Assembly (NCBI GenBank): GCA_902604855.1
Contig: CACLAF010000004.1
Location: forward strand, 1 to 64,000
From: an uncultured SAR86 cluster bacterium
GTDB taxonomy: Bacteria > Pseudomonadota > Gammaproteobacteria > Magnimaribacterales > Magnimaribacteraceae
Length of the DNA: 64,000 nucleotides
Reading direction: 5' to 3'
A program made the position numbers and the translations under genes. The notes beneath the pieces are model-generated. The model had not been told where the DNA came from, ran no database searches, and saw only the letters and a program-made list of their open reading frames with translations. This document shows positions 1 through 8,700 of this stretch, one piece after another; within the stretch, counting starts at the first letter, position 1, and the number at the start of each line of letters is the position of its first letter.

Positions 1-2
1 AT

Positions 3-797
3 GAAGACACACTTGATAGAAAAGAGATAGTTATTAAGGATTATAATCAGATGGTTAAAGAGGCAGAACAAGACGCAAAGCCATACTTCTTCGATTTTCC
101 AGAAAGCCCGGTAGAAGTAAGGGCGGTGCCTGAGTACTCAGAAAAGACCGCTGCAGGGGGTTATTATCAATCACCCAGTTTAGATGGTTCGCGACCTGGA
201 GTCTTCTATGCAAATCTATATGACATAAAGCAGACACCAAAGTTTGGAATGAGAACATTAACATTTCACGAGGCCGTACCCGGACATCACTTCCAAATAG
301 CATTGAATTTGGAAAACGACGAACTAACTTTGTATAGGCGTCTTGGATACAGAACTTCAGCCTATACTGAGGGCTGGGCCCTTTATGCTGAACAATTAGG
401 AGTTGAAGTAGGGATGACTAAAAGTCTCTATGATGAGTTGGGAGTGCTTCAAAGTGAAATGTTCAGGGCTAACAGATTGGTAGTAGATACTGGCTTACAT
501 TACAAAAAATGGACTAGGGAAAAAGCTATGGACTACATGAAAAAAGTTACAGGGATGTCTGATACTGAGGTAAGGGTTGAGATTGAAAGATATATTGTTT
601 GGCCAGGACAAGCTACCAGTTACAAGATGGGTATGATAAAAATCTTAGATCTAAGAGATAAGGCCATGAACGAACTGGGTGCAAAATTTGATCTTAGAAA
701 ATTTCATTCAATTGTGTTGGATCAAGGCATAGTACCTTTATTTATCCTAGATGATTTAATAGATGAATGGATAAATGAGGAGAAAATTGTTAATTAG
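3..797 (+). CDS. DUF885 family metallo-hydrolase, C-terminal part (5' end outside window)
   Basis: This is the C-terminal ~264 residues of a DUF885 protein, a family of secreted or periplasmic zinc-dependent (gluzincin-like) hydrolases or peptidases usually near 600 residues. The frame is open from base 3, upstream of the first ATG at 51, so the gene continues beyond the left edge. The zinc signature HEAVPGHH lies at about 267-290, and the downstream YTEGWALYAE segment supplies the probable third ligand, the glutamate at about codon 107 counted from the ATG at 51. Signal peptide and N-terminal half cannot be seen. The substrate is unknown. Family assignment is firm; partial status is seen directly. 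Confidence 0.88.
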   Translation, partial: EDTLDRKEIVIKDYNQMVKEAEQDAKPYFFDFPESPVEVRAVPEYSEKTAAGGYYQSPSLDGSRPGVFYANLYDIKQTPKFGMRTLTFHEAVPGHHFQIALNLENDELTLYRRLGYRTSAYTEGWALYAEQLGVEVGMTKSLYDELGVLQSEMFRANRLVVDTGLHYKKWTREKAMDYMKKVTGMSDTEVRVEIERYIVWPGQATSYKMGMIKILDLRDKAMNELGAKFDLRKFHSIVLDQGIVPLFILDDLIDEWINEEKIVN

Positions 798-866
798 GTT
801 TTAATTCAAAAAATTTAAAGCCGCTTAGATTGTTAAGTATGGAGTGGTAGAAAATATTACAATTTC

Positions 867-1274
867 TCATAAGGCTGAGTGACAAGAGTCACATTCAAGT
901 TTTCGGCAAAGTTTATAATTTTTTAAATGCGCAAAAACAATAAGTGATGCTCCGATAGCAGTAAATAATTTCTCTCCGAACTCACCCCAAATAACTGTGC
1001 CAATAGTTACAGCAAAAATCAAAGCAATGATCCCGATCAGTCCAGTGACAAAAAAGCTTAATTTTGAATGATTTCTCATTCCTCTAAAGAGTGCATAAAG
1101 GCTTACTGGTATTGCAAGTAATAATAGCAGGTAATGTATCAATTCGTTGTTATATGAAAGCGTTACGTAACCTGAAAACAAAACTAACAATATAGGTACC
1201 AACAAACAATGAGCCAAACAAATAAGCGATAGGCTAATTGCTGTTTTATCTGAATATTCTTGTGTAACTTTCAT
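867..1274 (-). CDS. MerC-domain inner-membrane protein
   Basis: About 135 residues with four hydrophobic segments and the MerC-like motif CLAHC followed by a proline in the first helix, as in MerC-type metal-transporting membrane proteins. The C-terminus carries a second Cys/His cluster (CRKLECDSCH). MerC itself imports Hg(II), but chromosomal MerC-domain proteins without mer genes are of unknown metal specificity, and no other mer gene is here. I chose the ATG at 1274; the frame extends to a GTG at 1295. It converges on the DUF885 gene. An AT-rich inverted repeat sits just upstream. Confidence 0.72.
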   Translation of the reverse strand: MKVTQEYSDKTAISLSLICLAHCLLVPILLVLFSGYVTLSYNNELIHYLLLLLAIPVSLYALFRGMRNHSKLSFFVTGLIGIIALIFAVTIGTVIWGEFGEKLFTAIGASLIVFAHLKNYKLCRKLECDSCHSAL

Positions 1275-1300
1275 TATGTTTTGAAGGCGGTGCACTTTAA

Positions 1301-1318
1301 ATTATTAAATCTAATAAT
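1301..1318. promoter_or_regulatory. AT-rich inverted repeat upstream of the MerC-domain gene
   Basis: Arms ATTATTA and TAATAAT separated by AATC. It lies 27 bases upstream of the chosen ATG, where a metal-responsive repressor of the Fur/Zur class could bind. The base composition is so AT-rich that a chance palindrome is a real possibility. Confidence 0.25.
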
Positions 1319-1344
1319 ACAAATTTAAATTTATTAAATTTTTA

Positions 1345-1866
1345 CTAAACAATATTGCTATCAATAAGAACAGCTATGAGTAATGCTGGTTCAGTCCCAT
1401 TATTTACCCAAGCATGATTTGTCCCCCTTTGGACAACAACATCGTGCGGTTGAAGTGCTACCTCCTCTTCATCCAGAATCAGAGTGACATCTCCTTTGAG
1501 GAGAATAATATAATCAATGGTATTGGTCTCATGCATTGCTGCATTTCTAGAGGTATCAACTCTGTGATGAGCTGCTCCCATTTTCTCAAAAGCCTCTGCG
1601 GTAGCGGCTTCTATTACCTCCTGAGGAACTCCTTCTGGAACTGGATTAATCTGAAAATATCTGAATTTTGTTCCGTCTTTAACTGGCGACAACATAATAT
1701 CTATATCTGCTCTGTCATTATCTGACTTTGTTTCGAATCCCGATCCATCTGTATTCCAGATTTCAAATAATCCTCCAGCATCCTCTCCCATCGATCTGGC
1801 AGGAGGTCCGTCTATTGAAATGATGGATTTGCCATTTTCATTGTGGCCAGTAATTATTCGTCTCAT
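1345..1866 (-). CDS. Cupin-domain protein
   Basis: A 173-residue protein with a single cupin_2 barrel in the C-terminal half (about residues 105-165). Histidines near 112 and 151, in the contexts MHETNTID and GTNHAW, are the likely metal ligands. The N-terminal ~100 residues are not recognised as a separate domain. It is the last gene of a three-gene minus-strand run with the hydrolase (19-base gap) and the 2OG oxygenase, which suggests a shared small-molecule pathway. Whether it is an enzyme or a sensor cannot be decided from sequence. Confidence 0.8.
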   Translation of the reverse strand: MRRIITGHNENGKSIISIDGPPARSMGEDAGGLFEIWNTDGSGFETKSDNDRADIDIMLSPVKDGTKFRYFQINPVPEGVPQEVIEAATAEAFEKMGAAHHRVDTSRNAAMHETNTIDYIILLKGDVTLILDEEEVALQPHDVVVQRGTNHAWVNNGTEPALLIAVLIDSNIV

Positions 1867-1885
1867 CTTATTCTCCCTTATATGT

Positions 1886-2812
1886 TTATTGACTATGTTC
1901 TAAAAGAAACTGAATGGAGTCTTGCATTGATGATCTCCTTGCTTGCCAATTACAACCCAAGTGGGCCCCTATGTTTGCTCTGTCTTTGAATAATTTTGTT
2001 CTCTCATGTGGCTCATTCATCATAGTTTTTTTTCCTTCTACATCTAGATGATAGTGTGTGCCATCTCTTCCGACAATTGTATGTCTTCTCCCAACCGCTA
2101 TTGCATTAGGCACGAATACCACAGGATCTACAGAATCAAAAGAATGATGACTATCATCATAAGTAATTATCTTACTATTCCCTCCGTTCTCATTAATGGC
2201 TGGAGATAATTCTTCTATCAGTACAGATGGCGTGTAATCATCCTCTTTACCAATCAAAGTTAAGATGGGTGCGTTACTCCAACGCATTTCTTCTGGCCAC
2301 ATAAAGGCACCAGGATAAAATGCTAAGTGCCCTGCAAATCTTTCACCTGTTGGTGCTAATTTTTCAGCTAAAGGCTCCCATGCTGAATAAATAGCTGAAC
2401 TTCCCCCAAGGCTCCATCCAGCAATGAAGATTTGATTAGAATCTATATCAGGATGATTGGATAAAAGTTTAAGCGCATTAAAGCAATCAGCTAGAACTGT
2501 AGCTAAAGTTACTTGCATTTGGTCTTCCACAATAGAGACAACACCTCTAGCATCAAAACTATTTACTCTAAATATGGCAAAGCCATTATTAAGAAAGTTT
2601 ACTGAGTGCTCATGGTGGTGTCCTCTCCAGCCCATACTGCCATGCATACAAATAACAAGAGGATATTTCTTCTTCTTTTGGTCAGGAAAGATAAGAGACC
2701 CAAACATCTGTTGTTCTTCAGAAGGCCTCGAATTTAAAATATGGAAGAATTCAAACGGATTGGATGACTTGTAAGCAATTACACCCTCATCACCTGATTG
2801 AAATTTATGCAT
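1886..2812 (-). CDS. Dienelactone-hydrolase-like alpha/beta hydrolase
   Basis: A 308-residue alpha/beta-hydrolase. The nucleophile elbow GWSLGGS places Ser at about residue 134, HGSMGW near 57-62 forms the oxyanion region, and an acid (Asp 191/192 in GKEDDYTP) and a His (222/223 in DDSHHSFDS) complete the triad. No signal peptide is evident, so it is cytosolic. The gene starts 4 bases after the stop of the upstream 2OG oxygenase, so translation is probably coupled. It could be an ester, lactone or peptide hydrolase; the substrate is unknown. Confidence 0.82.
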   Translation of the reverse strand: MHKFQSGDEGVIAYKSSNPFEFFHILNSRPSEEQQMFGSLIFPDQKKKKYPLVICMHGSMGWRGHHHEHSVNFLNNGFAIFRVNSFDARGVVSIVEDQMQVTLATVLADCFNALKLLSNHPDIDSNQIFIAGWSLGGSSAIYSAWEPLAEKLAPTGERFAGHLAFYPGAFMWPEEMRWSNAPILTLIGKEDDYTPSVLIEELSPAINENGGNSKIITYDDSHHSFDSVDPVVFVPNAIAVGRRHTIVGRDGTHYHLDVEGKKTMMNEPHERTKLFKDRANIGAHLGCNWQARRSSMQDSIQFLLEHSQ

Positions 2813-2816
2813 ATTA

Positions 2817-4025
2817 CTAGTCTAATTGTTTCTTAAAACGTTCTCCGCGCTCTTTTGCAAGTTTAAAGGCTGCCTGTGTTTCAGCCTTGACCTCATCATT
2901 TTGTTTTTGACGTAACTCAGCATACTCATCAGCCCACCAGCGCTTAGTTACCTGCGGAAAGGTCCCCATACGATTTACGCTAGCATTTGCACCTCTGTCT
3001 CGTCCAGACTCATACCCTGCCACACCTAAGGAATCAGCTTCAGATTTACCGAAAGGAATCAGATCTCCTTCCATTTTAGGCAATAAAAAATAAGGCATTG
3101 AAACTCTAGTTTCTCCTTCGGGTATCAAGGTTGTATTAACACGGTGTAAGGTGGCTGAATATCTTCCTTCACTCAGGTGCATTAAAGTTCCACCGGTATT
3201 GACGATGACAGATCCCGGGATAACTGGTACATGGTATTCACCAGGTGCTGTTTGACAAGTAACGGGGGCATCGATCCACTGGCCTTCTCCGGCAACAACT
3301 TGCAATCCAGGACGATCGTTGATCAGCAAAGCTATAAATGGGGGCCCATCTATATGGGCACCTACTTTATCACTTGTGAATTTTTTATACTCTTTTCTGA
3401 CATTTTCCCGATCCTTTTCGGCAAATGCATCAATGCTGTAATTATGATTAAGGCTCGCGGCCAGGTCTGGATTATCAAAATCAAAATATTCACGGAATGA
3501 TTCAACGTCTTCACCCAGAGACTCGACAATGGCCTCCCCCAGTTCATGAGTAAGGCGATGGTAACAATCATTCAGCTCATCTATTAAAGGTCGAAATCCT
3601 GGCAATGACTCGTCTTCAGGCCACGTATTTGGTCCGCGAAAGAGTCTGTGGTGAATTGGTTGAGATTTATCATCGTAGTCACATAATGATTCTTGTTCGA
3701 ATCCATACTGGAAAGCTTCTATAACTTGGCCAAAACCACGATCAGAAGGAGTAGGCAAACTATAGCCACGAAAATATGGTGTATTGGATATATGAGCGGT
3801 TTTTTTTAATTCCATTGGTGAATCAAAAAAGCCGCGCACTTCACGAAATGCACGCTTTTGAAATTCATCCGACAATCCGGGCGCATGAGTAAGAACCATA
3901 AATCCAAATTCAGATAATGCGTAAGATAAGTCCTCAAAAAACTTTTCCGGATTTGACTCACGATCAAGCCAATCAACTTTAGGCAGCTCAAGGCTCGCAG
4001 CATTACTATCTATGTTATCTTTCAT
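2817..4025 (-). CDS. 2-oxoglutarate/Fe(II) oxygenase, isopenicillin N synthase-like
   Basis: A 402-residue double-stranded beta-helix oxygenase. The iron triad is visible as His224-x-Asp226 (HIDGPP) and His294 (ATLHRVN), with the 2-oxoglutarate-binding Arg307-x-Ser309 pair. An N-terminal non-haem dioxygenase domain occupies about residues 14-130. The family hydroxylates or desaturates small molecules; IPNS itself does not use 2OG, but the R-x-S here supports 2OG use. First gene of the oxygenase-hydrolase-cupin run. The ATG at 4025 is the first in frame. The substrate cannot be named. Confidence 0.85.
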   Translation of the reverse strand: MKDNIDSNAASLELPKVDWLDRESNPEKFFEDLSYALSEFGFMVLTHAPGLSDEFQKRAFREVRGFFDSPMELKKTAHISNTPYFRGYSLPTPSDRGFGQVIEAFQYGFEQESLCDYDDKSQPIHHRLFRGPNTWPEDESLPGFRPLIDELNDCYHRLTHELGEAIVESLGEDVESFREYFDFDNPDLAASLNHNYSIDAFAEKDRENVRKEYKKFTSDKVGAHIDGPPFIALLINDRPGLQVVAGEGQWIDAPVTCQTAPGEYHVPVIPGSVIVNTGGTLMHLSEGRYSATLHRVNTTLIPEGETRVSMPYFLLPKMEGDLIPFGKSEADSLGVAGYESGRDRGANASVNRMGTFPQVTKRWWADEYAELRQKQNDEVKAETQAAFKLAKERGERFKKQLD

Positions 4026-4056
4026 CTTATCTCCCCAGATTCAAATGTGATCTATT

Positions 4057-4854
4057 TCATCCATGTTTTTTTATTAAGTTTATTGCCCATTTCTTAACAT
4101 TCGGGTTTTTTTCAATATCCAGAATGAATTCTTGTCCAAATCCTCTATAAAAAACAGTAGATTTTTTCTCATTCTCCCACTTCATTCTATTTAAAAAAAG
4201 ATCTTTTGAATCTTGAAAGTATTTGGAGGGCAGCTTCCATCTCGATCTGGTTTTATTTTTTTCAGTAAAAATTAAATCATCATGAGTAAACTTAAATAAA
4301 CCATGGCCTCGATCAAAAATTTTTCTTTTGTTAAGTTCTAATTTTTTCTTAGCTATGTAAATTGTGTTGTTAGAAAATTTCGAGGTATCTCCATATCCAT
4401 GGGGGTGTTGAATATTATTCTCAAAAAGATAACTTTTAATTTCTTTTGATCCCTCAATTATTTTCTCTATTTGCAGCCAACCAAATAAATGATGCAAATC
4501 TCTGCCATTTACTGAAAAGTTTTTAAACCATCCAAAAAATAAAAACAAATCTCCAGGACCTACATTATTATTCTTTAATTCAGTCTGAGATGCACTTGCT
4601 TGTCCAAAAATGCCAATTTTTTCGTTTAGCAATGGATCATTATGGCAATAATCCGTATCTCTAACCTTAGCTGAAACTTCTTTCAATAATTTAGAACCTG
4701 AAATGCCATTAAAATCTAGGTCTTTGTATTTTTTTGGTGAAGGATGATTTTGAGGGATAGGTATAGAAAAAAGACTTCCGTCATTGAATATAGGTGAAGC
4801 ACTACCACCCGCCCTTGAGTCAAAGCCCTTTCTACTTAATATTAATCTTTTCAA
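4057..4854 (-). CDS. Nmad3-family protein (nucleotide modification associated domain 3)
   Basis: A 265-residue protein whose start (ILSRKGFDSRAGGSASPI), the PIP motif near 32-35, GPGDLFLFFGWF near 99-110, HLFGWLQI near 122-129 and the GHGLFKFT segment match what I recall of the Nmad3 family. That family was predicted computationally to act in modified-nucleotide or nucleic-acid modification systems, and no biochemical activity is known to me. No methyltransferase, helicase or restriction partner lies beside it, so it appears stand-alone. Family assignment is from memory of the conserved blocks; function is open. Confidence 0.7.
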   Translation of the reverse strand: MKRLILSRKGFDSRAGGSASPIFNDGSLFSIPIPQNHPSPKKYKDLDFNGISGSKLLKEVSAKVRDTDYCHNDPLLNEKIGIFGQASASQTELKNNNVGPGDLFLFFGWFKNFSVNGRDLHHLFGWLQIEKIIEGSKEIKSYLFENNIQHPHGYGDTSKFSNNTIYIAKKKLELNKRKIFDRGHGLFKFTHDDLIFTEKNKTRSRWKLPSKYFQDSKDLFLNRMKWENEKKSTVFYRGFGQEFILDIEKNPNVKKWAINLIKKHG

Positions 4855-4870
4855 CTAGCCCATAGACATA

Positions 4871-5230
4871 TTAACCAAAGCCAATAGAACAGAAACCAGA
4901 ATATATAATCAACATTCCTTCATCAATTGTGCTGAGCCTGCCTTCTACACCCATGTCTCCTCCTACGAGATAAACTGTTCCTTTGTCGGTTTCACCTGCT
5001 CTAAAAATTTCCTGTGTGTCCAGATTGGCCAAAAGTGAATTTTCCATAGGTAGTGATAAACCATCACCAAATATGTCCCATATATCTTCATAGCCAGCGG
5101 TACCAATCCAGGCTCCAGAAGAAATAGAGTAAGCCTCACCAGACATAAAATTACAGCTGACGGTAGCTGCCTTAAGGTTGGGCGATAAAAATAAAACTAA
5201 AAAGATTAGTTTAAGTAGATTTTTTTTCAT
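4871..5230 (-). CDS. Small secreted protein of unknown function
   Basis: A 119-residue protein with a clear Sec signal peptide: a basic MKKNLLK start, a hydrophobic core, and probable cleavage after LKA at about residue 21. The mature part is Gly-rich, has two Cys residues (after the signal at about 26 and near the C-terminus at about 114) that could form a disulfide, and no recognised domain. It lies 16 bases upstream of the Nmad3 gene on the same strand and may be co-transcribed with it. The ATG at 5230 is preceded by AGGAGC-type Shine-Dalgarno sequence. Confidence 0.65.
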   Translation of the reverse strand: MKKNLLKLIFLVLFLSPNLKAATVSCNFMSGEAYSISSGAWIGTAGYEDIWDIFGDGLSLPMENSLLANLDTQEIFRAGETDKGTVYLVGGDMGVEGRLSTIDEGMLIIYSGFCSIGFG

Positions 5231-5269
5231 AAAAGCTCCTTGTTTGCTGTATTTATATATCGATTTATC

Positions 5270-5472
5270 TCATTCTACAAATGGGCCATCTTTTTTTGAT
5301 AAACGTCCTGTGCCCCTAAGAAAAAAATAGTAGGTACATGCAGCAAGCATTACTGTACTGAAAAGATCACCTTCATCAAAAAAAAATCATAGGCTGCATA
5401 AAATGTTACAGCCAAAGAAATTATCCAAAAATGTCTGCCGTATTTTGCTAAAAAATTCTTAATCATGATCAT
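5270..5472 (-). pseudogene. Small membrane protein gene broken by a one-base frameshift
   Basis: On the minus strand an ATG at 5472 (or 5466) opens a hydrophobic frame (MIKNFLAKYGRHFWIISLA...) that hits a stop shortly after a run of nine A/T bases at about 5378-5386. One extra T in that run would join it to a second frame, DEGDLFSTVMLAACTYYFF onward, ending ...GPFVE at the TGA at 5270-5272. The joined product would be about 67 residues with two membrane segments. The 203-base length is one short of a multiple of three. It may be a decayed gene, a phase-variable tract or a sequencing error. Confidence 0.5.
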
Positions 5473-5516
5473 TAACTATATCATCCCAATAAATTCTTAT
5501 GAGTGTAAGAGTTTAT

Positions 5517-5687
5517 TTAGTCTTTGCACTGCAAAATTTTTGAGTAAGTTACAATCCAAACAAGCACATAAAGAGGAAGAACATAATCCAACCTTACCTC
5601 ACCAAAAACTATATCTATTGGTATTAACATAAGAACTAGCAGAGCTTGTATTAGCAAGAGAGTTTTGACTGACAGATTAAATTTCAT
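5517..5687 (-). CDS. Putative 56-residue membrane protein
   Basis: A short frame starting MKFNLSVKTLLLIQALL and ending SKILQCKD, with two hydrophobic segments (about residues 9-25 and 37-47) separated by a short charged loop. It fills the otherwise empty stretch between the giant autotransporter and the frameshifted small gene, on the same strand as both. No Shine-Dalgarno sequence is obvious and no family is recognised. Support is the coding-like amino-acid composition and the fit to the gap. Confidence 0.4.
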   Translation of the reverse strand: MKFNLSVKTLLLIQALLVLMLIPIDIVFGEVRLDYVLPLYVLVWIVTYSKILQCKD

Positions 5688-5740
5688 TAATTATTTGGCA
5701 TGTGAGTTATTCCAGAAAGGGTCTCTAACTAATTTCACTA

Positions 5741-8700
5741 TTAAATACTCAACATTAGCTCAAGAAAACAAATTTCTGATGACGAGAGATCATTGCTAGA
5801 AATACTTGAGTAGTCAGAAAAATAGCTAGATCTACCTTGCCATCTGCAACCAAGATTAGTGGTCATATCGGTAGAAATTTCAAGTATTAATCCTAAGTCA
5901 ACTTCCCAATTATGAGTTTTCACTCCATCATCCAATAGCAATACGTAATTTATATTAGGCCCTTCTACGTTGTAATACATATTCTGGCTAGAAGTTTCCG
6001 AGTAATCTAGGCCATATTCTAAGGTTAGATATGGCATTGCATTATATTTTGATCCTACAAAAAGATAGCTGATATCAGTTCCAATTGAAGCCTTAACATT
6101 GGATAGTGTTAGTTCATCGAAAGTTAATGCTGCTTCACCGCCTAATTCACTAAATTTATCAAACTCAGTATATGAAGCATCAAGTCTAAGATAAGGAGAA
6201 ATTTGCCAGTTGCTTGACTCACTACTGAATGAACGGATGAAAGCAAGAGATCCAAATATCTGATCAGCCTCTCGTTGCCCTATTAAAAGTTCTTCACCAT
6301 CCAGTCGATCTGAGTCAAATTCTAATCTACTAATCCCTAAAATAAATTGTAATGCTTTATTTCTATCATCGAATTTTCCATATGTTGAAAAGCTATAGTT
6401 TCTAGACTCTACGTGAGAATCATTATTTCTATTTATTGGTTTAGCCTCTCCTAGACCAAAGGCAAAACCAAATAGATTTCCATCATTATTTAATCTATCA
6501 ATTCCTACATGGAAAGATCTTTCATCCAGAATTCTTGTACTGTTTTTGTTTTTACGAAGAGTAAATTCTCCAAATTCACCATCAATCCATACTGACCAAT
6601 CTCCAAGCAGTTCCCTGAGCTCGCCTTCAGCCGTTACTTTCACAGGATCTGACACCCAATCTTTGACGGTTGACTCAATTTGATCTAAATCTTGAGAACT
6701 CTCAGCTTCTTCTCGCTCATTATAAATGTTAGAAATTTGGATATCAGGATCAGTATCTGCGAGGCTTATATCCTGATTATAGTATTGAGGGTTTGTAACT
6801 AGTGAGTAGGAATGGTAAGAAGATTTTGAAATGATAGATGCTGATGATTTAGGATTATCAAATTCTGTTACACAGAAATAATTTTCATTAGGATCTGTCC
6901 ATACTTTCGGATCATCTGTGAGTGTGTGGGTGTAAACTAAATTCTTGCCTAATTGTGCATTTGAAGACTCTAAAAGACTCACAATAATTTTTTTATCCCC
7001 TGTGGTAAAACCAAATCTTTCTGGTGGAATACCATCGATGAAAATAATGGCAGATTTGAGCCCAGCCTCTATATTTAACATTCCTTCTCCAAATGAGAAG
7101 TTTTCTGTGCTTGATGAGCCAGTAATATTAAAATCAAGAACGACATCTTCGGGTGCAATTTTAGATAAATGCACTTTTATCTTCAAAGATGGATCGGTTT
7201 TGGGCCCACTAGAATTGATAGTACATAGCTCTAAGATTGGCAGTTCAACAAAATTATCATCGCGTTCATTAATGCTCATATTCTTAATTGAGTCGATAAC
7301 ATTATTGTTAAAATTAACTTTTAAACGATTCAAGCCTTGTTGTGCTGAAGTCTTCATCCTTTTAGAAATTACATTAACATTTTGATCAACCCAACGAGTT
7401 GCAATCTGTAACATAGCTTTCGCATTATCAATGACAGGCTGCTTTAAAGTAGGATCCGTCAATATGATGGGGGTTTTAAAATTGAACTCACTTTTATCAC
7501 TTATGCCTCTATATGAATTGCCTATAATGTCTATAAATACGGTGTTTTCAATTAATACGTAATATTCTGTTTCATACTCAAGATCCGTTGGTAAATTAAT
7601 TGTTATTGTCTCTGTCCCGCAACCTGCTACAGACTCATTTGGTAAACTGACAGCAAAAGAGGAAGAATTATCTTCTGATTCAATATTAATTGTGCCTGAT
7701 TCACAATTCACGATTTTGTTAAACGTCAAGACGATATCGCTATCCACTGGAACCCTGGTGCTATCATCTTTGGGGTCAGTTCCAATTAGGATTGGTCTTT
7801 TATCATCGTCATTTGCCAATATTGTGTGAGTATAAACATAGTCCTCTCCCAGAGTTGCATTGGTAGGATTAGACAAGGTCATGATAATCGTTTCGTCTTC
7901 CTCGGCCAGGTCGTCATCAATAATGGTAGGAATGGTTATGATGCCGGTATTTTCGCCAGCAACAATTATTAAAGTACCATTGTCTAAATTATAATCGACG
8001 CCTGATCCAGTTGCCGTTCCTGTTAATTCATAATCCACTGATATTTCCTTGCCAGAAACCATAGATAAGTCAACTGTAATGCTTATTGATGGGGAAGGCT
8101 CATCGCTTTCGGAGCTGTTAATATTAAAATCTATGTCAGGAAGACTATCATTATCATTAATGGTATAAGTATGGACATTATCAGCCCCTAAGGTTGCATT
8201 GCTTGGATTTGATAAAGTTACTATCACCGTCTCATTTTCTTCATCCAATAGATCATCGATAATATCTGTTATCGTAATAGTTCCAGTTGTTTCGCCAGCA
8301 CTTATCGTGAGCGTTCCATCAGCTAAGGTGTAATCTGTACCGGAGCCTGTAGCAGTCCCAGTAACCGCAAAGTCAAGTGTTACATTTTGAGTGGGCGCAA
8401 CAGATAAATCTAAAGTTAAGGCTGCAGAAGTTATAGATTCATCACCATTTGAAGTTGGAGCACTAAAGTTAATGATCGGAGTAGTGTCATTATCAATAAT
8501 TGTAAAAGTATGGGCATTATCATTACCCAGAGTTGCATTGACCGGATTAGACAAAGTAATAATTATTGTTTCATCAGGCTCATCAAATGGATCATCAACA
8601 ATACTCGCAATGGTAATCGTGCCGCTAGTTTCACCCGCATTAATAGTTAGTTTTCCAGCGCCAAGAGTGTAATCTTCTCCTGATCCAGTTGCAGTACCTG

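Noticed and set aside
867-1274. Mercury resistance locus
   Set aside because: Only one MerC-domain gene is present; merR, merT, merP and merA are absent.
1733-1742. TTCGAATCCC, a T-arm-like string suggesting a tRNA
   Set aside because: No acceptor stem, anticodon arm or D arm around it; it lies inside the cupin gene.
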